Part shown: piece by piece, positions 1-7,821 of the stretch
Position numbering within the stretch: the stretch's first letter is position 1
How the letters are laid out: every line of letters begins with the position of its first letter
Assembly (NCBI RefSeq): GCF_900107135.1
Contig: NZ_FNOV01000007.1
Span: forward strand, 7,173 to 68,937
Direction: 5' to 3'
Source: Hymenobacter psychrophilus
GTDB taxonomy: Bacteria; Bacteroidota; Bacteroidia; Cytophagales; Hymenobacteraceae
Length of the DNA stretch: 61,765 nt
The notes under the pieces: model-generated
What the model saw: only the letters and a program-made list of their open reading frames with translations
Told to the model about the DNA's origin: nothing
Database searches by the model: none
Position numbers and translations under genes: made by a program

Positions 1-83
1 CCTCTTCCCATTCCGAACAGAGTCGTTAAGCCCCGGAGCGCCTATGGTACTGCCTTCATCGGTGGGAGAGTCGGTCGCCGCCA
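1..83 (+). rRNA. rrf: 5S ribosomal RNA, 3' part
   Basis: The first 83 bases match the conserved 3' two thirds of bacterial 5S rRNA: the CCATTCCGAACAGAG loop region, GTTAAGCCCCGGAGCGCC, ATGGTACTG and GGTGGGAGAGTCGGTCGCCGCC. The 5' end lies outside the window, so this is the end of an rRNA operon entering from the left. The exact 3' end is estimated, because the pairing strand of helix I is missing. Confidence 0.93.
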
Positions 84-225
84 ACCTTATCAAGCTTGCT
101 GCCCCGCAGCGTCCTATGCCTTACCGGGCGGGATGCGCGGGGCAGCTCGCGTTTATAGCCGGCTCTAGCGCCTTGCCAGGCGGGCTGCGCGCTCTATGCC
201 GCGCGCTTTATACCAGGCTCTGTAT

Positions 226-277
226 AAAGCCAAGAAAGCCCGTTTCCTCAGTGAGGGAAACGGGCTTTCTTGGCTTT
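226..277 (+). terminator. Terminator of the rRNA operon
   Basis: A 22-bp perfect inverted repeat (226-247 with 256-277) built on AAGCCCGTTTCC / GGAAACGGGCTT lies about 145 bp after the 5S gene. Its size and perfection fit an rrn operon terminator. The T-tract is weak, so it may act mainly through stem stability. The 5S-to-stem trailer holds a further hairpin (GCTGCCCCGC at 98-107 with 137-146). Confidence 0.75.
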
Positions 278-346
278 GTGGTGATGGATACTACTGTTGT
301 TGCGGCCCCGAGACTACCTCTACCATATCATCGGGCGAAAGGTATT

Positions 347-826
347 CTACGCCACTCGTAAGAACACGTCCTCCAAGTAGAAGATGTTGTGGGGTTGGCC
401 GGATTCAAACTCGGCGGATTCCTCCTCGTCTGCTTCTACACTTATGTCGAAAGGTTGCTCATCCTCATCTTCCCCGAACAAGTCGTCGGCTGGATAAGTG
501 CAGGAAAGCTTCAGCGCCACGTTGGGCAGTGCAATAGGAGCGCTGGCTTCCGATGTGTATTCAAGCAGACAAGGCCACTCTATTACGGTAGCCAGTGCTT
601 CGGCAACGTCTTCCTGTAGCGCCGAAGAACGGGGGCCAGCTAGGCGCAGAAGCAAGTCGAGTTGCTGGAAGGGCAAGCCGAGGTGGAAGAAGTGCGCGTC
701 GCCGTCGAAATCAGTCGTTGCCCAGATGGTTACGTCATCGGAGTTATCGAAAACGATGGCCGTCAGGTGCACTTGTTCAATGAAAAAATCAGTGTCGTCG
801 GCCAGCGCATCAATCAGTCGTTTCAT
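347..826 (-). CDS. Acidic protein of unknown function
   Basis: This 159-residue protein is not recognised. The reading frame stays open upstream to 1150, but that extension overlaps hemW and has non-protein-like composition. The ATG at 826, giving a protein that starts MKRLIDALADDTDFF, is the sensible start. The protein has no signal peptide or membrane segment. The N-terminal half mixes hydrophobic and acidic residues (DNSDDVTIWATTDFDGD). The last third is very acidic, with DLFGEDEDEQ and EADEEES stretches. It ends DVFLRVA. It follows hemW on the same strand after about 140 bp and could be co-transcribed with it. A soluble, probably cytosolic role is all that can be inferred. Confidence 0.7.
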   Translation of the reverse strand: MKRLIDALADDTDFFIEQVHLTAIVFDNSDDVTIWATTDFDGDAHFFHLGLPFQQLDLLLRLAGPRSSALQEDVAEALATVIEWPCLLEYTSEASAPIALPNVALKLSCTYPADDLFGEDEDEQPFDISVEADEEESAEFESGQPHNIFYLEDVFLRVA

Positions 827-969
827 CTTTATTGGGTTGGCGGAAGAAAGTAACCGCGCATCGTCGCCGGCTATTCTTTTCAAAGAAATAACAAAAGACG
901 CAAAGCGAAGCCAAGGGCCATCCGAAATATCTGGGCAGTCCAACGTATAGCAGCAGGTTATCGTGGGTT

Positions 970-2106
970 TTAGGCTTCCTGAAACAGCGCCAGCGTGATA
1001 TGGTCGGCTAAGAGCTTGCCGGTATCGGTCAGGCGTAGCCAGCCAGCTTCCAGCGTGGCCAGACCGGTGCTTTGGAGTTGGTCCAAGTAGGGGGCGTGGG
1101 CAGCCGCCAAGTTGATGCCCAGCTGCTCGCGTAGGTGACCCAGGTCGCAACCGCGGGCCGTGCGCAGACTGGTCATTAGGTACTCGTTGGCTTGATCCAG
1201 CGTACTGAGCACCTCCACGGTGGCCGGTACGGTGGCCTCTTCGAGCACAGCAGTTACGTAGCGCGGGTTGTTAGCCAGCGTGGCGTGACGGCTGGGGCCA
1301 TTAAAGGAATGGGCGCTGGGGCCTAAGCCCAGATAAGGTACCCCGGCCCAATAAGCCGAGTTGTGGCGCGACTCCCGGCCGGGCCGGCAGAAGTTGCTGA
1401 TTTCATACTGCTCGTAGCCGTGGTGGGCCATTTCGGCCAACAGCAGTTCAAACTGCCGGGCTACGAACTCATCGGGCGGAGCCAAAAACTTCCCTTTGCG
1501 CAATTGGCGGCCAAATACTGTGTCGGGTTCGATGGTGAGGGCGTAACAGGAGAGGTGCGGTACCTGGAGCGCAAACACCGCCGCCATGTCGGCCTCCCAG
1601 ATGCCGTGGTCAGGTGCGGGTACGCCGTAGATTAGATCTACCGAAATGTTCTCGAATCCTGCGTCCTGAACCCGTCGTATGGCTTCGCCCGACTCCTGAG
1701 CAGAGTGCGCCCGGTTCATGAAGCGCAGGTGCGGCTCGTGAAAGCTTTGCAGCCCAATGCTGAGCCGATTGACTGGGGAAGCCGCCAGTTCGCGCACTTT
1801 GGCGGGGGTGAGGTCGTCGGGGTTGGCTTCGAGCGTGATTTCTGCACTAGCGGCTACCGAAAATCGGTTGGTAATGGCCGTAAGCAATTGGTCCAACTCG
1901 GATGAAGTAAGCAACGAGGGAGTGCCGCCGCCGAAATAAATAGTTTCTATGGTAGTGCCCGGCTCCAAGTAGTCAGCCCGCAGGTCCATTTCAGCTACCA
2001 GCGCATCTACCAACCGACTCTTCAGGCTCATGCTGGTACTGAAGTGGAAGTCGCAGTAGTGACAGGCTTGCTTGCAGAAAGGGATGTGAAGGTAGATGCC
2101 GGACAA
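970..2106 (-). CDS. hemW: Radical SAM heme chaperone HemW
   Basis: 378 residues. The N-terminus MSGIYLHIPFCKQACHYCDF carries the radical SAM CxxxCxxC cluster motif followed by CDF, and YFGGGTPSLL supplies the glycine-rich SAM contact. This is the HemW (formerly HemN-like, oxygen-independent coproporphyrinogen oxidase-like) signature. Family members bind heme and insert it into target enzymes; genuine HemN has a longer N-terminal region with an extra conserved cysteine region. The C-terminal part (YLMTSLRTARGCDLGHLREQ) fits the HemW C-terminal winged-helix-like domain. The length is typical. Misannotation as HemN is the main alternative. HemA, encoded at 35.8 kb, makes the heme precursor but is unlinked. 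Confidence 0.93.
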   Translation of the reverse strand: MSGIYLHIPFCKQACHYCDFHFSTSMSLKSRLVDALVAEMDLRADYLEPGTTIETIYFGGGTPSLLTSSELDQLLTAITNRFSVAASAEITLEANPDDLTPAKVRELAASPVNRLSIGLQSFHEPHLRFMNRAHSAQESGEAIRRVQDAGFENISVDLIYGVPAPDHGIWEADMAAVFALQVPHLSCYALTIEPDTVFGRQLRKGKFLAPPDEFVARQFELLLAEMAHHGYEQYEISNFCRPGRESRHNSAYWAGVPYLGLGPSAHSFNGPSRHATLANNPRYVTAVLEEATVPATVEVLSTLDQANEYLMTSLRTARGCDLGHLREQLGINLAAAHAPYLDQLQSTGLATLEAGWLRLTDTGKLLADHITLALFQEA

Positions 2107-2290
2107 AGCGAAGGGGGCAGCGGGGTGCTATAAGAGGTAGTAAAGGGACTGGTTAAACGTGCGCCCCGATTCGTGCATGAGCTGTGCGGGGCTGTTCAGC
2201 CGCTTGACGCTGATGGTGCCTTACACGTTCCGCAGACCAAAAAGTATCTTCGGGAAATTAAACGCGGCAATTCGCGTTGCACTGCTACAA

Positions 2291-4159
2291 ATGTACGCCC
2301 GCATCCTTGTTTTCTGGTGGTTACTGCTGAGTGCCGCCGGTTGGGTAGCCGCTCAGGGCAGCACGCCGCTGAACCCGGCTGCCCCGCCGGTTGCGGCCGT
2401 GCCCGCCGTGTCCTCGCCGCCCGATTCGGTTCGGAAGGCCATGCCGGTTCTACCCCGCCCGGTGCGGCCCATCGTGCTGCGCTTCGAAACTGAAGCCGCC
2501 GACAGAGCCCTATTGCGGTCTTACCGCTACCGTCGGCAGCTGCCTGATTCGCTGGCGGCCTTGCGCGAGGTGCGCACGCTGGTGCTGGCCCTGCAGGCCG
2601 ATGCTTACCTCACCGCCTCGGCCGATGAGTTGCGCTGGGGCCCGGCCGACACATTGCGTGTCCGCCTGTATGTGGGCGAGCAGTTCCGCTGGGCCCGACT
2701 GCGCAACGGCAACCTCGGCGACGCCCTGCTGGTGCGGGCAGGCTTCCGCGAAAAACTCTACCAGCAACAGCCACTACGGCCGCAGGAGTGGGTGAAATTC
2801 CAGGAAAATGTGCTCCGTGAGGCCGAAAATCAGGGCTATCCTTTTGCCACTGTGGGTCTCGATTCGATGGCCCTGCATGGAGCCGATATCGAGGGCCGGG
2901 TGGTGTTGCGCCGGGGACCGGCTATCGTGTTTGACTCCATTCGGATTATCGGCCAGACCAAAACCAAGGTCCGCTTCCTGAGCCGGTACCTGCAGATAGA
3001 GCCTGGCGAGCCGTTCAGCCAGCAGCGTCTGCTGGAGGCCGACCGTCGGTTGCGCCAGCTTCCTTATCTGCAGGTGAAAGCCGCGCCCGAAGTACGCTTC
3101 TCCCGGGGCCGGGCACGGGTATATTTTCTGCTCGACGACCGGACGGCCAACCAATTCGACGCCATTGTGGGGGTGTTGCCCAATCCCAACCCAGGTCTGG
3201 GGCAGAAGAAAGTACAGATAACCGGCGACGTGACACTAAACCTGCGCAACATCGGGGGGGGCGGCAAGGGGTTGGGCGTGCAGTGGCGCAAGCTCGATGC
3301 CACCTCCCAGCTACTCGATGCCCAGTACTTACACCCCACCTTTTTCGGGACTCCGCTCGAAGTCAGTGCTTCGTTCAATCTGCTCAAGCAAGCCGAATTG
3401 TTTCTGACGACCCGGCCACGCCTGCAGGTGGCTTATCCCACGGCCCGGGCGGGTCGGCTGGCCGTATTCTTCGAGCAGCGCAACTCCCGCCTGCTCAACC
3501 AAGACTCGACTCTGCAGCAAGCCGCCCGCCTGCCCGACAATATCGACTCGCGCTTTGGCTCCTATGGCCTCGACTACACCTGGAACACGCTGGATGACCC
3601 GTATTTCCCCAAAAGAGGGCTGCTACTGAGCGGGCAGGCGGCTATTGGTACCAAGCGCCTCAGCCTCAACTCCGACGTGAAGCCCGCGCTATATGAAGGC
3701 CTGGCCCTGCGCACCCGCCAAGCGAGCCTAGGCCTGCGGGCCGAGCGCTATTTCCGCCTGGGGCGGGCCGGGGTGCTACTTACGCGGGTGCGGGGCGAGG
3801 CGCTACTCAACGACCGGCTCTTCCTCAACGACCTGTTTCGACTGGGCGGGCTGGCTACCCTGCGCGGTTTCAACGAGTTAAATTTCTATGCCAGCCAGTA
3901 TGCAGTAGGCACGGCCGAGTTCCGCCAATTCACTGGTCCCGATACCTATCTGTTCGTGTTTGCCGACCAAGCGTATCTGCGCCGCGCCCTGCCCAACGAC
4001 CCTTATCCGCGCGACACGCCCACCGGCCTGGGCGCGGGCCTGAGCTTCCGCACTGGGGCCGGCCAGTTCCAGTTCGTGTACGCCCTGGGCCGCAGCCAGC
4101 AGCAGCGCTTCGGGTTGAGTTCCGGCAAAATCCACTTCGGCATCACGAGCCGGTTTTGA
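2291..4159 (+). CDS. Omp85-family outer-membrane protein (TamA/BamA-like)
   Basis: About 622 residues from ATG 2291. This start gives a clean signal peptide (MYARILVFWWLLLSAAGWVAAQG); the frame is open from 2159 but the earlier part is not signal-like. A proline-rich linker follows (residues about 22-60). POTRA-like segments fill roughly residues 60-270 (for example VVLRRGPAIVFDSIRIIG, then GEPFSQQRLLEADRRLRQLPYL, a classic POTRA helix pattern). The remainder is a 16-strand-type surface-antigen barrel with PFFPKRG-like DPYFPKRG, LGGLATLRGF (the conserved RGF lid motif) and a C-terminal phenylalanine. Family members insert or secrete outer-membrane proteins. The main BamA is usually longer, so a TamA-like or accessory Omp85 is more likely. 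Confidence 0.85.
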   Translation: MYARILVFWWLLLSAAGWVAAQGSTPLNPAAPPVAAVPAVSSPPDSVRKAMPVLPRPVRPIVLRFETEAADRALLRSYRYRRQLPDSLAALREVRTLVLALQADAYLTASADELRWGPADTLRVRLYVGEQFRWARLRNGNLGDALLVRAGFREKLYQQQPLRPQEWVKFQENVLREAENQGYPFATVGLDSMALHGADIEGRVVLRRGPAIVFDSIRIIGQTKTKVRFLSRYLQIEPGEPFSQQRLLEADRRLRQLPYLQVKAAPEVRFSRGRARVYFLLDDRTANQFDAIVGVLPNPNPGLGQKKVQITGDVTLNLRNIGGGGKGLGVQWRKLDATSQLLDAQYLHPTFFGTPLEVSASFNLLKQAELFLTTRPRLQVAYPTARAGRLAVFFEQRNSRLLNQDSTLQQAARLPDNIDSRFGSYGLDYTWNTLDDPYFPKRGLLLSGQAAIGTKRLSLNSDVKPALYEGLALRTRQASLGLRAERYFRLGRAGVLLTRVRGEALLNDRLFLNDLFRLGGLATLRGFNELNFYASQYAVGTAEFRQFTGPDTYLFVFADQAYLRRALPNDPYPRDTPTGLGAGLSFRTGAGQFQFVYALGRSQQQRFGLSSGKIHFGITSRF

Positions 4160-4232
4160 GTTGGAAAATGCCGCCGCGTGGTGGGCAGAGCGAAGAAAAC
4201 TATCCTGTATGCAAGCCAATCTGCTGGCAGAC

Positions 4233-4268
4233 AAAAAGCCCCCAACGTGCATACGTTGGGGGCTTTTT
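4233..4268 (+). terminator. Bidirectional terminator
   Basis: A 16-bp perfect stem (AAAAAGCCCCCAACGT with its complement) around the loop GCAT has A-run and T-run flanks. It lies between the converging Omp85 gene and esterase gene and can stop transcription from both sides. Confidence 0.9.
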
Positions 4269-4343
4269 ACTCTTAGAGAGTCGGGCTACGGGCAGAAAAA
4301 ACTACTTTGCTCCGTTTGCCATAATAGGCCTTTACCCTAGGTG

Positions 4344-5492
4344 CTATTTCAACGCGTTCTTCAATTCGTTGGCCGCCAGATTTTCGGCTTCTTCAGCTTG
4401 CGGAACCACGGCGCCCATGCCGAAGAACTCGTGCGTTACGTTAGGGTAGAGCTTGTAGGTAACGGGTACGCCGGCAGCTTGGAGCTTATCGGCATACGTT
4501 TTACCCTCGCTCATCAGCGGGTCAATTTCGGCCCCGATAACGGTAGCGGGCGGCAGGTTTTTCAGGTTAGGCGCGTTTACCAGGTCAATCATCGGGTTCT
4601 TGCCATCGGCGGGGCTGCGCAGGTAATTGGTGAAGAACCAGCCCATAAAGTCTTTGTAAAGAGGCTTCGATTTGGTGTGCTGCTGATACGACGGCGTGTT
4701 CATGTCGTAGCCGGCAATGGGGTACACCAGCACCTGATGTTTGGGCGCCTGTATGCCTTTGTCGCGGGCCATAATGCTGACAGCAGCGGCCAAGCCACCC
4801 CCGGCGCTTTCCCCGGCCACGGCTACCCGCGCAGGGTCACCGTTGAAGGAGGCGGCGTTTTTCAGCACCCATTGGTAAGCGGCAAACGAATCGTCGTGGG
4901 CGGCCGGAAACTTGTTCTCCGGACCCTGCCGGTAGGCTACACCCACCAGAATAGCGTTGGTTTTAGCCGCCAGTGCTCGTTGCGAGGCATCGTAGGTGTC
5001 GAGGTTGGCAATAACCCAGCCGCCGCCATGGTAATACACGATAACCGGCAATGGCCCCGTTGCGCCCTGGGGCGTGTAAATCCGAACCTTCAGGCCTGGC
5101 GATACCATTTTGCTCATGGTATCTACGTTGGCGTAGGGAGCCGGAATGTTATATTTCTGCATCACGGCCATCATGGCTTCCTTGAAGGAAGGCGCCTTTC
5201 GTACCTCAGCCGGCGTAAGCTTATGGGGCGGGGTCGGACCGCTGAGGCTGTCGAGCTTCTCGATAACGGCCAGCATCTCCGGGGCAATATTCGGGGCCCA
5301 GTCGGGTGCGGGACCGGTGGGCTTTACGTTGGCCATCGCGCCCCCGTCAGTAGCGGGCATCGTGGTGTCCATCGTGCCAGGGTCGGTAACGGCAGTTTCG
5401 GTGTTTTGGTTGGTGTTGCAGGAAGCCAGGCCCAGGCCGGCCAATAGCAGCGGCGCCAGTAACCGCCGATAAGGGTGCGCGGATGCATTCAT
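4344..5492 (-). CDS. Alpha/beta hydrolase lipoprotein (HSL-type esterase)
   Basis: 382 residues. The lipoprotein signal peptide ends in LGLASC, so the enzyme is probably anchored in the outer or inner membrane facing the periplasm. The hydrolase core has the hormone-sensitive-lipase family oxyanion motif YYHGGGWV, the nucleophile elbow GESAGG, an acid residue near IGAEIDPLMSEG and the catalytic histidine in VTHEFFGM. This is the alpha/beta hydrolase 3 fold, which cleaves short-chain esters. A threonine/aspartate-rich linker lies between the lipobox and the core. Length and motif spacing are normal. The substrate cannot be told from sequence. The gene is monocistronic, with the terminator at 4233-4268 downstream. 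Confidence 0.9.
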   Translation of the reverse strand: MNASAHPYRRLLAPLLLAGLGLASCNTNQNTETAVTDPGTMDTTMPATDGGAMANVKPTGPAPDWAPNIAPEMLAVIEKLDSLSGPTPPHKLTPAEVRKAPSFKEAMMAVMQKYNIPAPYANVDTMSKMVSPGLKVRIYTPQGATGPLPVIVYYHGGGWVIANLDTYDASQRALAAKTNAILVGVAYRQGPENKFPAAHDDSFAAYQWVLKNAASFNGDPARVAVAGESAGGGLAAAVSIMARDKGIQAPKHQVLVYPIAGYDMNTPSYQQHTKSKPLYKDFMGWFFTNYLRSPADGKNPMIDLVNAPNLKNLPPATVIGAEIDPLMSEGKTYADKLQAAGVPVTYKLYPNVTHEFFGMGAVVPQAEEAENLAANELKNALK

Positions 5493-5698
5493 TAGGATTT
5501 GATTTGGAATGAATAGGGAAAAAGTGCTAATTCGATAGTACGCAGATTCTCCCCCACAGTGCGTCTTATCCCCAAATCCTACACGTGATCGAGTTTATAG
5601 GCTACCTAGTCAAACTTTTTTGTCCCTGATACTCAATCGGAATGAGCTTCCGGCGCGCTATTTCGGCTTTGAAGTAACGCATTCTTAAAAAACCCTGC

Positions 5699-5706
5699 TA
5701 CATTTG
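5699..5706 (+). promoter_or_regulatory. Promoter -7 element of the initiator tRNA
   Basis: TACATTTG matches the Bacteroidetes -7 consensus TAnnTTTG and lies 14 bp before the tRNA-fMet gene. Confidence 0.65.
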
Positions 5707-5719
5707 TATTACCAAACAG

Positions 5720-5794
<75 letters not shown>

Positions 5795-5797
5795 TAC

Positions 5798-5838
5798 AAA
5801 ACCCGGAAGTTGCTCACAATGAGCAGCTTCCGGGTTTT
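5798..5838 (+). terminator. Terminator of the initiator tRNA
   Basis: A hairpin AAACCCGGAAG...TGCTCA / TGAGCA...CTTCCGGGTTT with loop CAA and a following T-tract begins 4 bp after the tRNA. Confidence 0.88.
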
Positions 5839-5850
5839 TCGTTTTTGGTT

Positions 5851-5871
5851 TACACAGTTACTACACAGTTA
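5851..5871 (+). repeat. Tandem direct repeat, 10 bp twice
   Basis: TACACAGTTA occurs at 5851-5860 and 5862-5871, separated by one base, so the copies lie one helical turn apart on the same DNA face. This is the arrangement expected of a protein-binding iteron or recombinase arm site. It sits at the tRNA-proximal edge of the lower-GC island. Confidence 0.5.
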
Positions 5872-5969
5872 GCCAGACTAAGGGGTAGCAAATCGGGTTA
5901 TTTCCTGGCATTTCCACTGGGACCATGCGCGAGGGTGCGTCAGGTGACTTCCAGGGAATGAAGCCTGTT

Positions 5970-6038
5970 GAGGTGAGTCAGTCTGGAACATGGGTAACAA
6001 TAGCTACCCCCAGACCTTACCTTAGTATTACTCACCTC
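5970..6038 (+). promoter_or_regulatory. Nested palindrome before the HTH gene
   Basis: Three inverted repeats are nested: GAGGTGAGT (5970-5978) with ACTCACCTC (6030-6038), GTCTGG with CCAGAC inside it, and GGGTA with TACCC at the centre. It ends 16 bp before the HTH start codon. It may be an operator bound by that protein, or a cruciform origin or recombination site. Confidence 0.45.
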
Positions 6039-6054
6039 CTGACCTGTTTTACCC

Positions 6055-6348
6055 GTGGAAGTCGTTGTTCTCTCTCCTGCTCAACTAGAAAATATCATCA
6101 ACCGGGCCGTGGCTGCTGCTTTGGAATCAACCGCTGCTGCTGCTACCTCATCTGCCAAAGCCGCCGCTAACCTGCTGACCATACGGGAAACAGCGAAGCG
6201 CCTGCATAAGTCGGAAAAAACTATACGGGAATATATTAAGCTCGGCGTACTGCCCGCCGTCAATGCCAACCGTGGCACTACGCTACGGCCTAGCTACTCG
6301 GTACTCGAAGCCGACGTTAACGCCTACGTAAAGCGCCTGCGGGCTTAG
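6055..6348 (+). CDS. Excisionase-type helix-turn-helix protein
   Basis: 97 residues from a GTG start; no in-frame ATG would retain the domain. The N-terminal half is alanine-rich and helical. The C-terminal half (TIRETAKRLHKSEKTIREYI, then KLGVLPAVNANR, then an R-containing wing and VNAYVKRLRA) matches the MerR/excisionase-like HTH_17 fold that reads a short DNA site. Such proteins are common next to integrases as excisionases or as small regulators. Here it points toward the island and has no integrase beside it. The nested palindrome just upstream could be its operator. The start codon is uncertain. Confidence 0.7.
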   Translation: MEVVVLSPAQLENIINRAVAAALESTAAAATSSAKAAANLLTIRETAKRLHKSEKTIREYIKLGVLPAVNANRGTTLRPSYSVLEADVNAYVKRLRA

Positions 6349-6359
6349 GTGGTGCTAAT

Positions 6360-6384
6360 AAAAAGAGGGGCCGTTAAGCCCCTC
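6360..6384 (-). terminator. Terminator of the island minus-strand operon
   Basis: GAGGGG (6365-6370) pairs with CCCCTC (6379-6384), and the minus strand continues into a T-run. It lies 25 bp after the end of the 6409-7224 gene and also between convergent genes. Confidence 0.75.
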
Positions 6385-6408
6385 GTCGTGATACGGAATT
6401 GCTTTTTA

Positions 6409-7224
6409 CTATTCCTGGGCACACATGTTCATAGTGAATGCGCGACCACCACCGGTGTTTTTCATCTGGCCCACGTAGCAATTGCCTTCTGCTACTAGCT
6501 CACAGGTGGCCGTTGCTTTGCCATCGGTGTACTCGGTTAGCATGATAGAACCGTCGCCCTCATCCATGCGGCCTTTCAGCGTGTACAGCTGTTTACGCCC
6601 TGGATATGAATAGGTACCATCAATGCGTTGGTCTTCATGTAGCACCAGGGTGTAGTTGGCCGACAATTTGCCCACTTTGCCTTGAAAGGCGGTCGTCTCG
6701 CCAAATTCGCCGAATAAGTTTGGGACGTATTTGCTCCGAACGATTTCGTTATCGTCGTTGGATTCCTCAACACCAGACGCCGCTATTGGTGCCGAAGCTT
6801 CTGCTTTCAGGGTTTTGGGTTCTTCCGTTTCAATTGTAGCCGGAGCGTTTTCCACGTACTCATATTCGCTCGGTTCAGCAGTTGTATAGGACTTCTCCGT
6901 TACGCTACTCGTTCCCACGCCTGAGGAATTACTTCCTCCTTTCCGCTCACCATAGTACACTACGCTTACTGTGTAGTGGTCAGGTAGATCATGGTTCGAA
7001 AATTCGCGTTGACGCACGAATTCACTGATTTTGCTTTGCCATGCATCCTCAGAGCCAAAATCTGATAAACAAAAATCCATGTCAGCCTGATATGGGCTGG
7101 TGGATTTTACTGTCGCGCATTCCGAATTCGAAGACGTTTTGACTACGGCCGGGCCATTGAACAGGCGGTTAATGGAGCCTACAATAACTATCAGAAATAT
7201 GAACAGGTAGAAAGCGTTTCTCAT
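6409..7224 (-). CDS. Membrane-anchored or exported protein of unknown function
   Basis: 271 residues. Residues about 4-20 (AFYLFIFLIVIVGSI) form a signal anchor or signal peptide. Two cysteines lie in the next 40 residues (SECATV and DFCLSDF). A low-complexity Ser/Thr/Glu-rich linker spans about 95-160. The C-terminal 95 residues look like a small beta domain (FQGKVGKLSANYTLVL, DGTYSYPGRK, LYTLKGRM, SIMLTEYT), a pattern seen in many uncharacterised periplasmic proteins; it holds two further cysteines that may pair. The gene follows the 7236-7730 lipoprotein gene after 11 bp, so the two are probably co-transcribed. It lies in the lower-GC island. No function can be assigned. Confidence 0.75.
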   Translation of the reverse strand: MRNAFYLFIFLIVIVGSINRLFNGPAVVKTSSNSECATVKSTSPYQADMDFCLSDFGSEDAWQSKISEFVRQREFSNHDLPDHYTVSVVYYGERKGGSNSSGVGTSSVTEKSYTTAEPSEYEYVENAPATIETEEPKTLKAEASAPIAASGVEESNDDNEIVRSKYVPNLFGEFGETTAFQGKVGKLSANYTLVLHEDQRIDGTYSYPGRKQLYTLKGRMDEGDGSIMLTEYTDGKATATCELVAEGNCYVGQMKNTGGGRAFTMNMCAQE

Positions 7225-7235
7225 CCGGCTAAAGC

Positions 7236-7730
7236 TTACAGAGTAAAGTCAATAGTGGCGGATAGCTGCCCGTCAGCACTAAAAGCTGTTTTGTTATTCA
7301 GAAGCACCTTTTTTACCTCCTGCCCATCTACCTCTATTGAGGCTTCGATTGTGGAAGCATCTTCCAAGCGGTTGCTGTTGCTACTTTTCACATTTGAGCA
7401 GCCAACAGTTACCGATATTTTATCTCCTGGACGTCCAATGGATTCGGCAGGATACCACCCCTGTTCTGAAACGTTCACCCCGCTGCTGAACTGCCTATCT
7501 TCGGTGGTCGTCGTCGCTCCCTTAGGGGTTTCCTTAACAGTCATGTAACCACCCACGTTAACGCTACGGTTATTTCGGGCAGTCAAGCTAAATGCCTTAA
7601 ATGATACTGCAACCTCTTTTTTTGGAGTTTCCGGGTCGTCTTTTTTGTCTCCGCAGGCGGTGAAGGCCAACGTGAGAGCTGTTAATGATAGGCAAACCAA
7701 GTGAGCGAACAGAGTAGTACGTTTTTGCAT
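7236..7730 (-). CDS. Small lipoprotein of unknown function
   Basis: 164 residues from ATG 7730; the frame is open to 7814, but only this start places a signal peptide at the N-terminus. The signal peptide ends TLAFTAC, a lipobox, and is followed by GDKKDDPETPKK, a charged surface-export-like linker. The rest is hydrophilic and predicted beta-rich (VNVGGYMTVKETPKG, GDKISVTVGCSNVKSS, EASIEVDGQEVKKVLLNN), resembling an immunoglobulin-like fold, though no family is recognised. It is the middle gene between the Rep-like gene and the 271-residue protein on the same strand. Its presence on a putative mobile island suggests a surface or host-interaction cargo; this is inference. Confidence 0.78.
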   Translation of the reverse strand: MQKRTTLFAHLVCLSLTALTLAFTACGDKKDDPETPKKEVAVSFKAFSLTARNNRSVNVGGYMTVKETPKGATTTTEDRQFSSGVNVSEQGWYPAESIGRPGDKISVTVGCSNVKSSNSNRLEDASTIEASIEVDGQEVKKVLLNNKTAFSADGQLSATIDFTL

Positions 7731-7821
7731 AGTAAGTATGAGTTTGCCGTGAAGGTATTGCAGCATAACCCATACTTCCCAATGCTGATACTGTTTTGCT
7801 AGAAAATTTGGCAATTAGCCT

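Noticed and set aside
827..1150. Long N-terminal extension of the acidic protein
   Set aside because: It overlaps hemW on the same strand in another frame, with Pro/Arg-rich low-quality sequence; the ATG at 826 starts the protein-like part.
4341..5447. Long plus-strand frame opposite the esterase gene (368 codons)
   Set aside because: It is the antisense shadow of the lipoprotein esterase; His/Val/Gly-rich product without any motif, in high-GC DNA where such shadows are expected.
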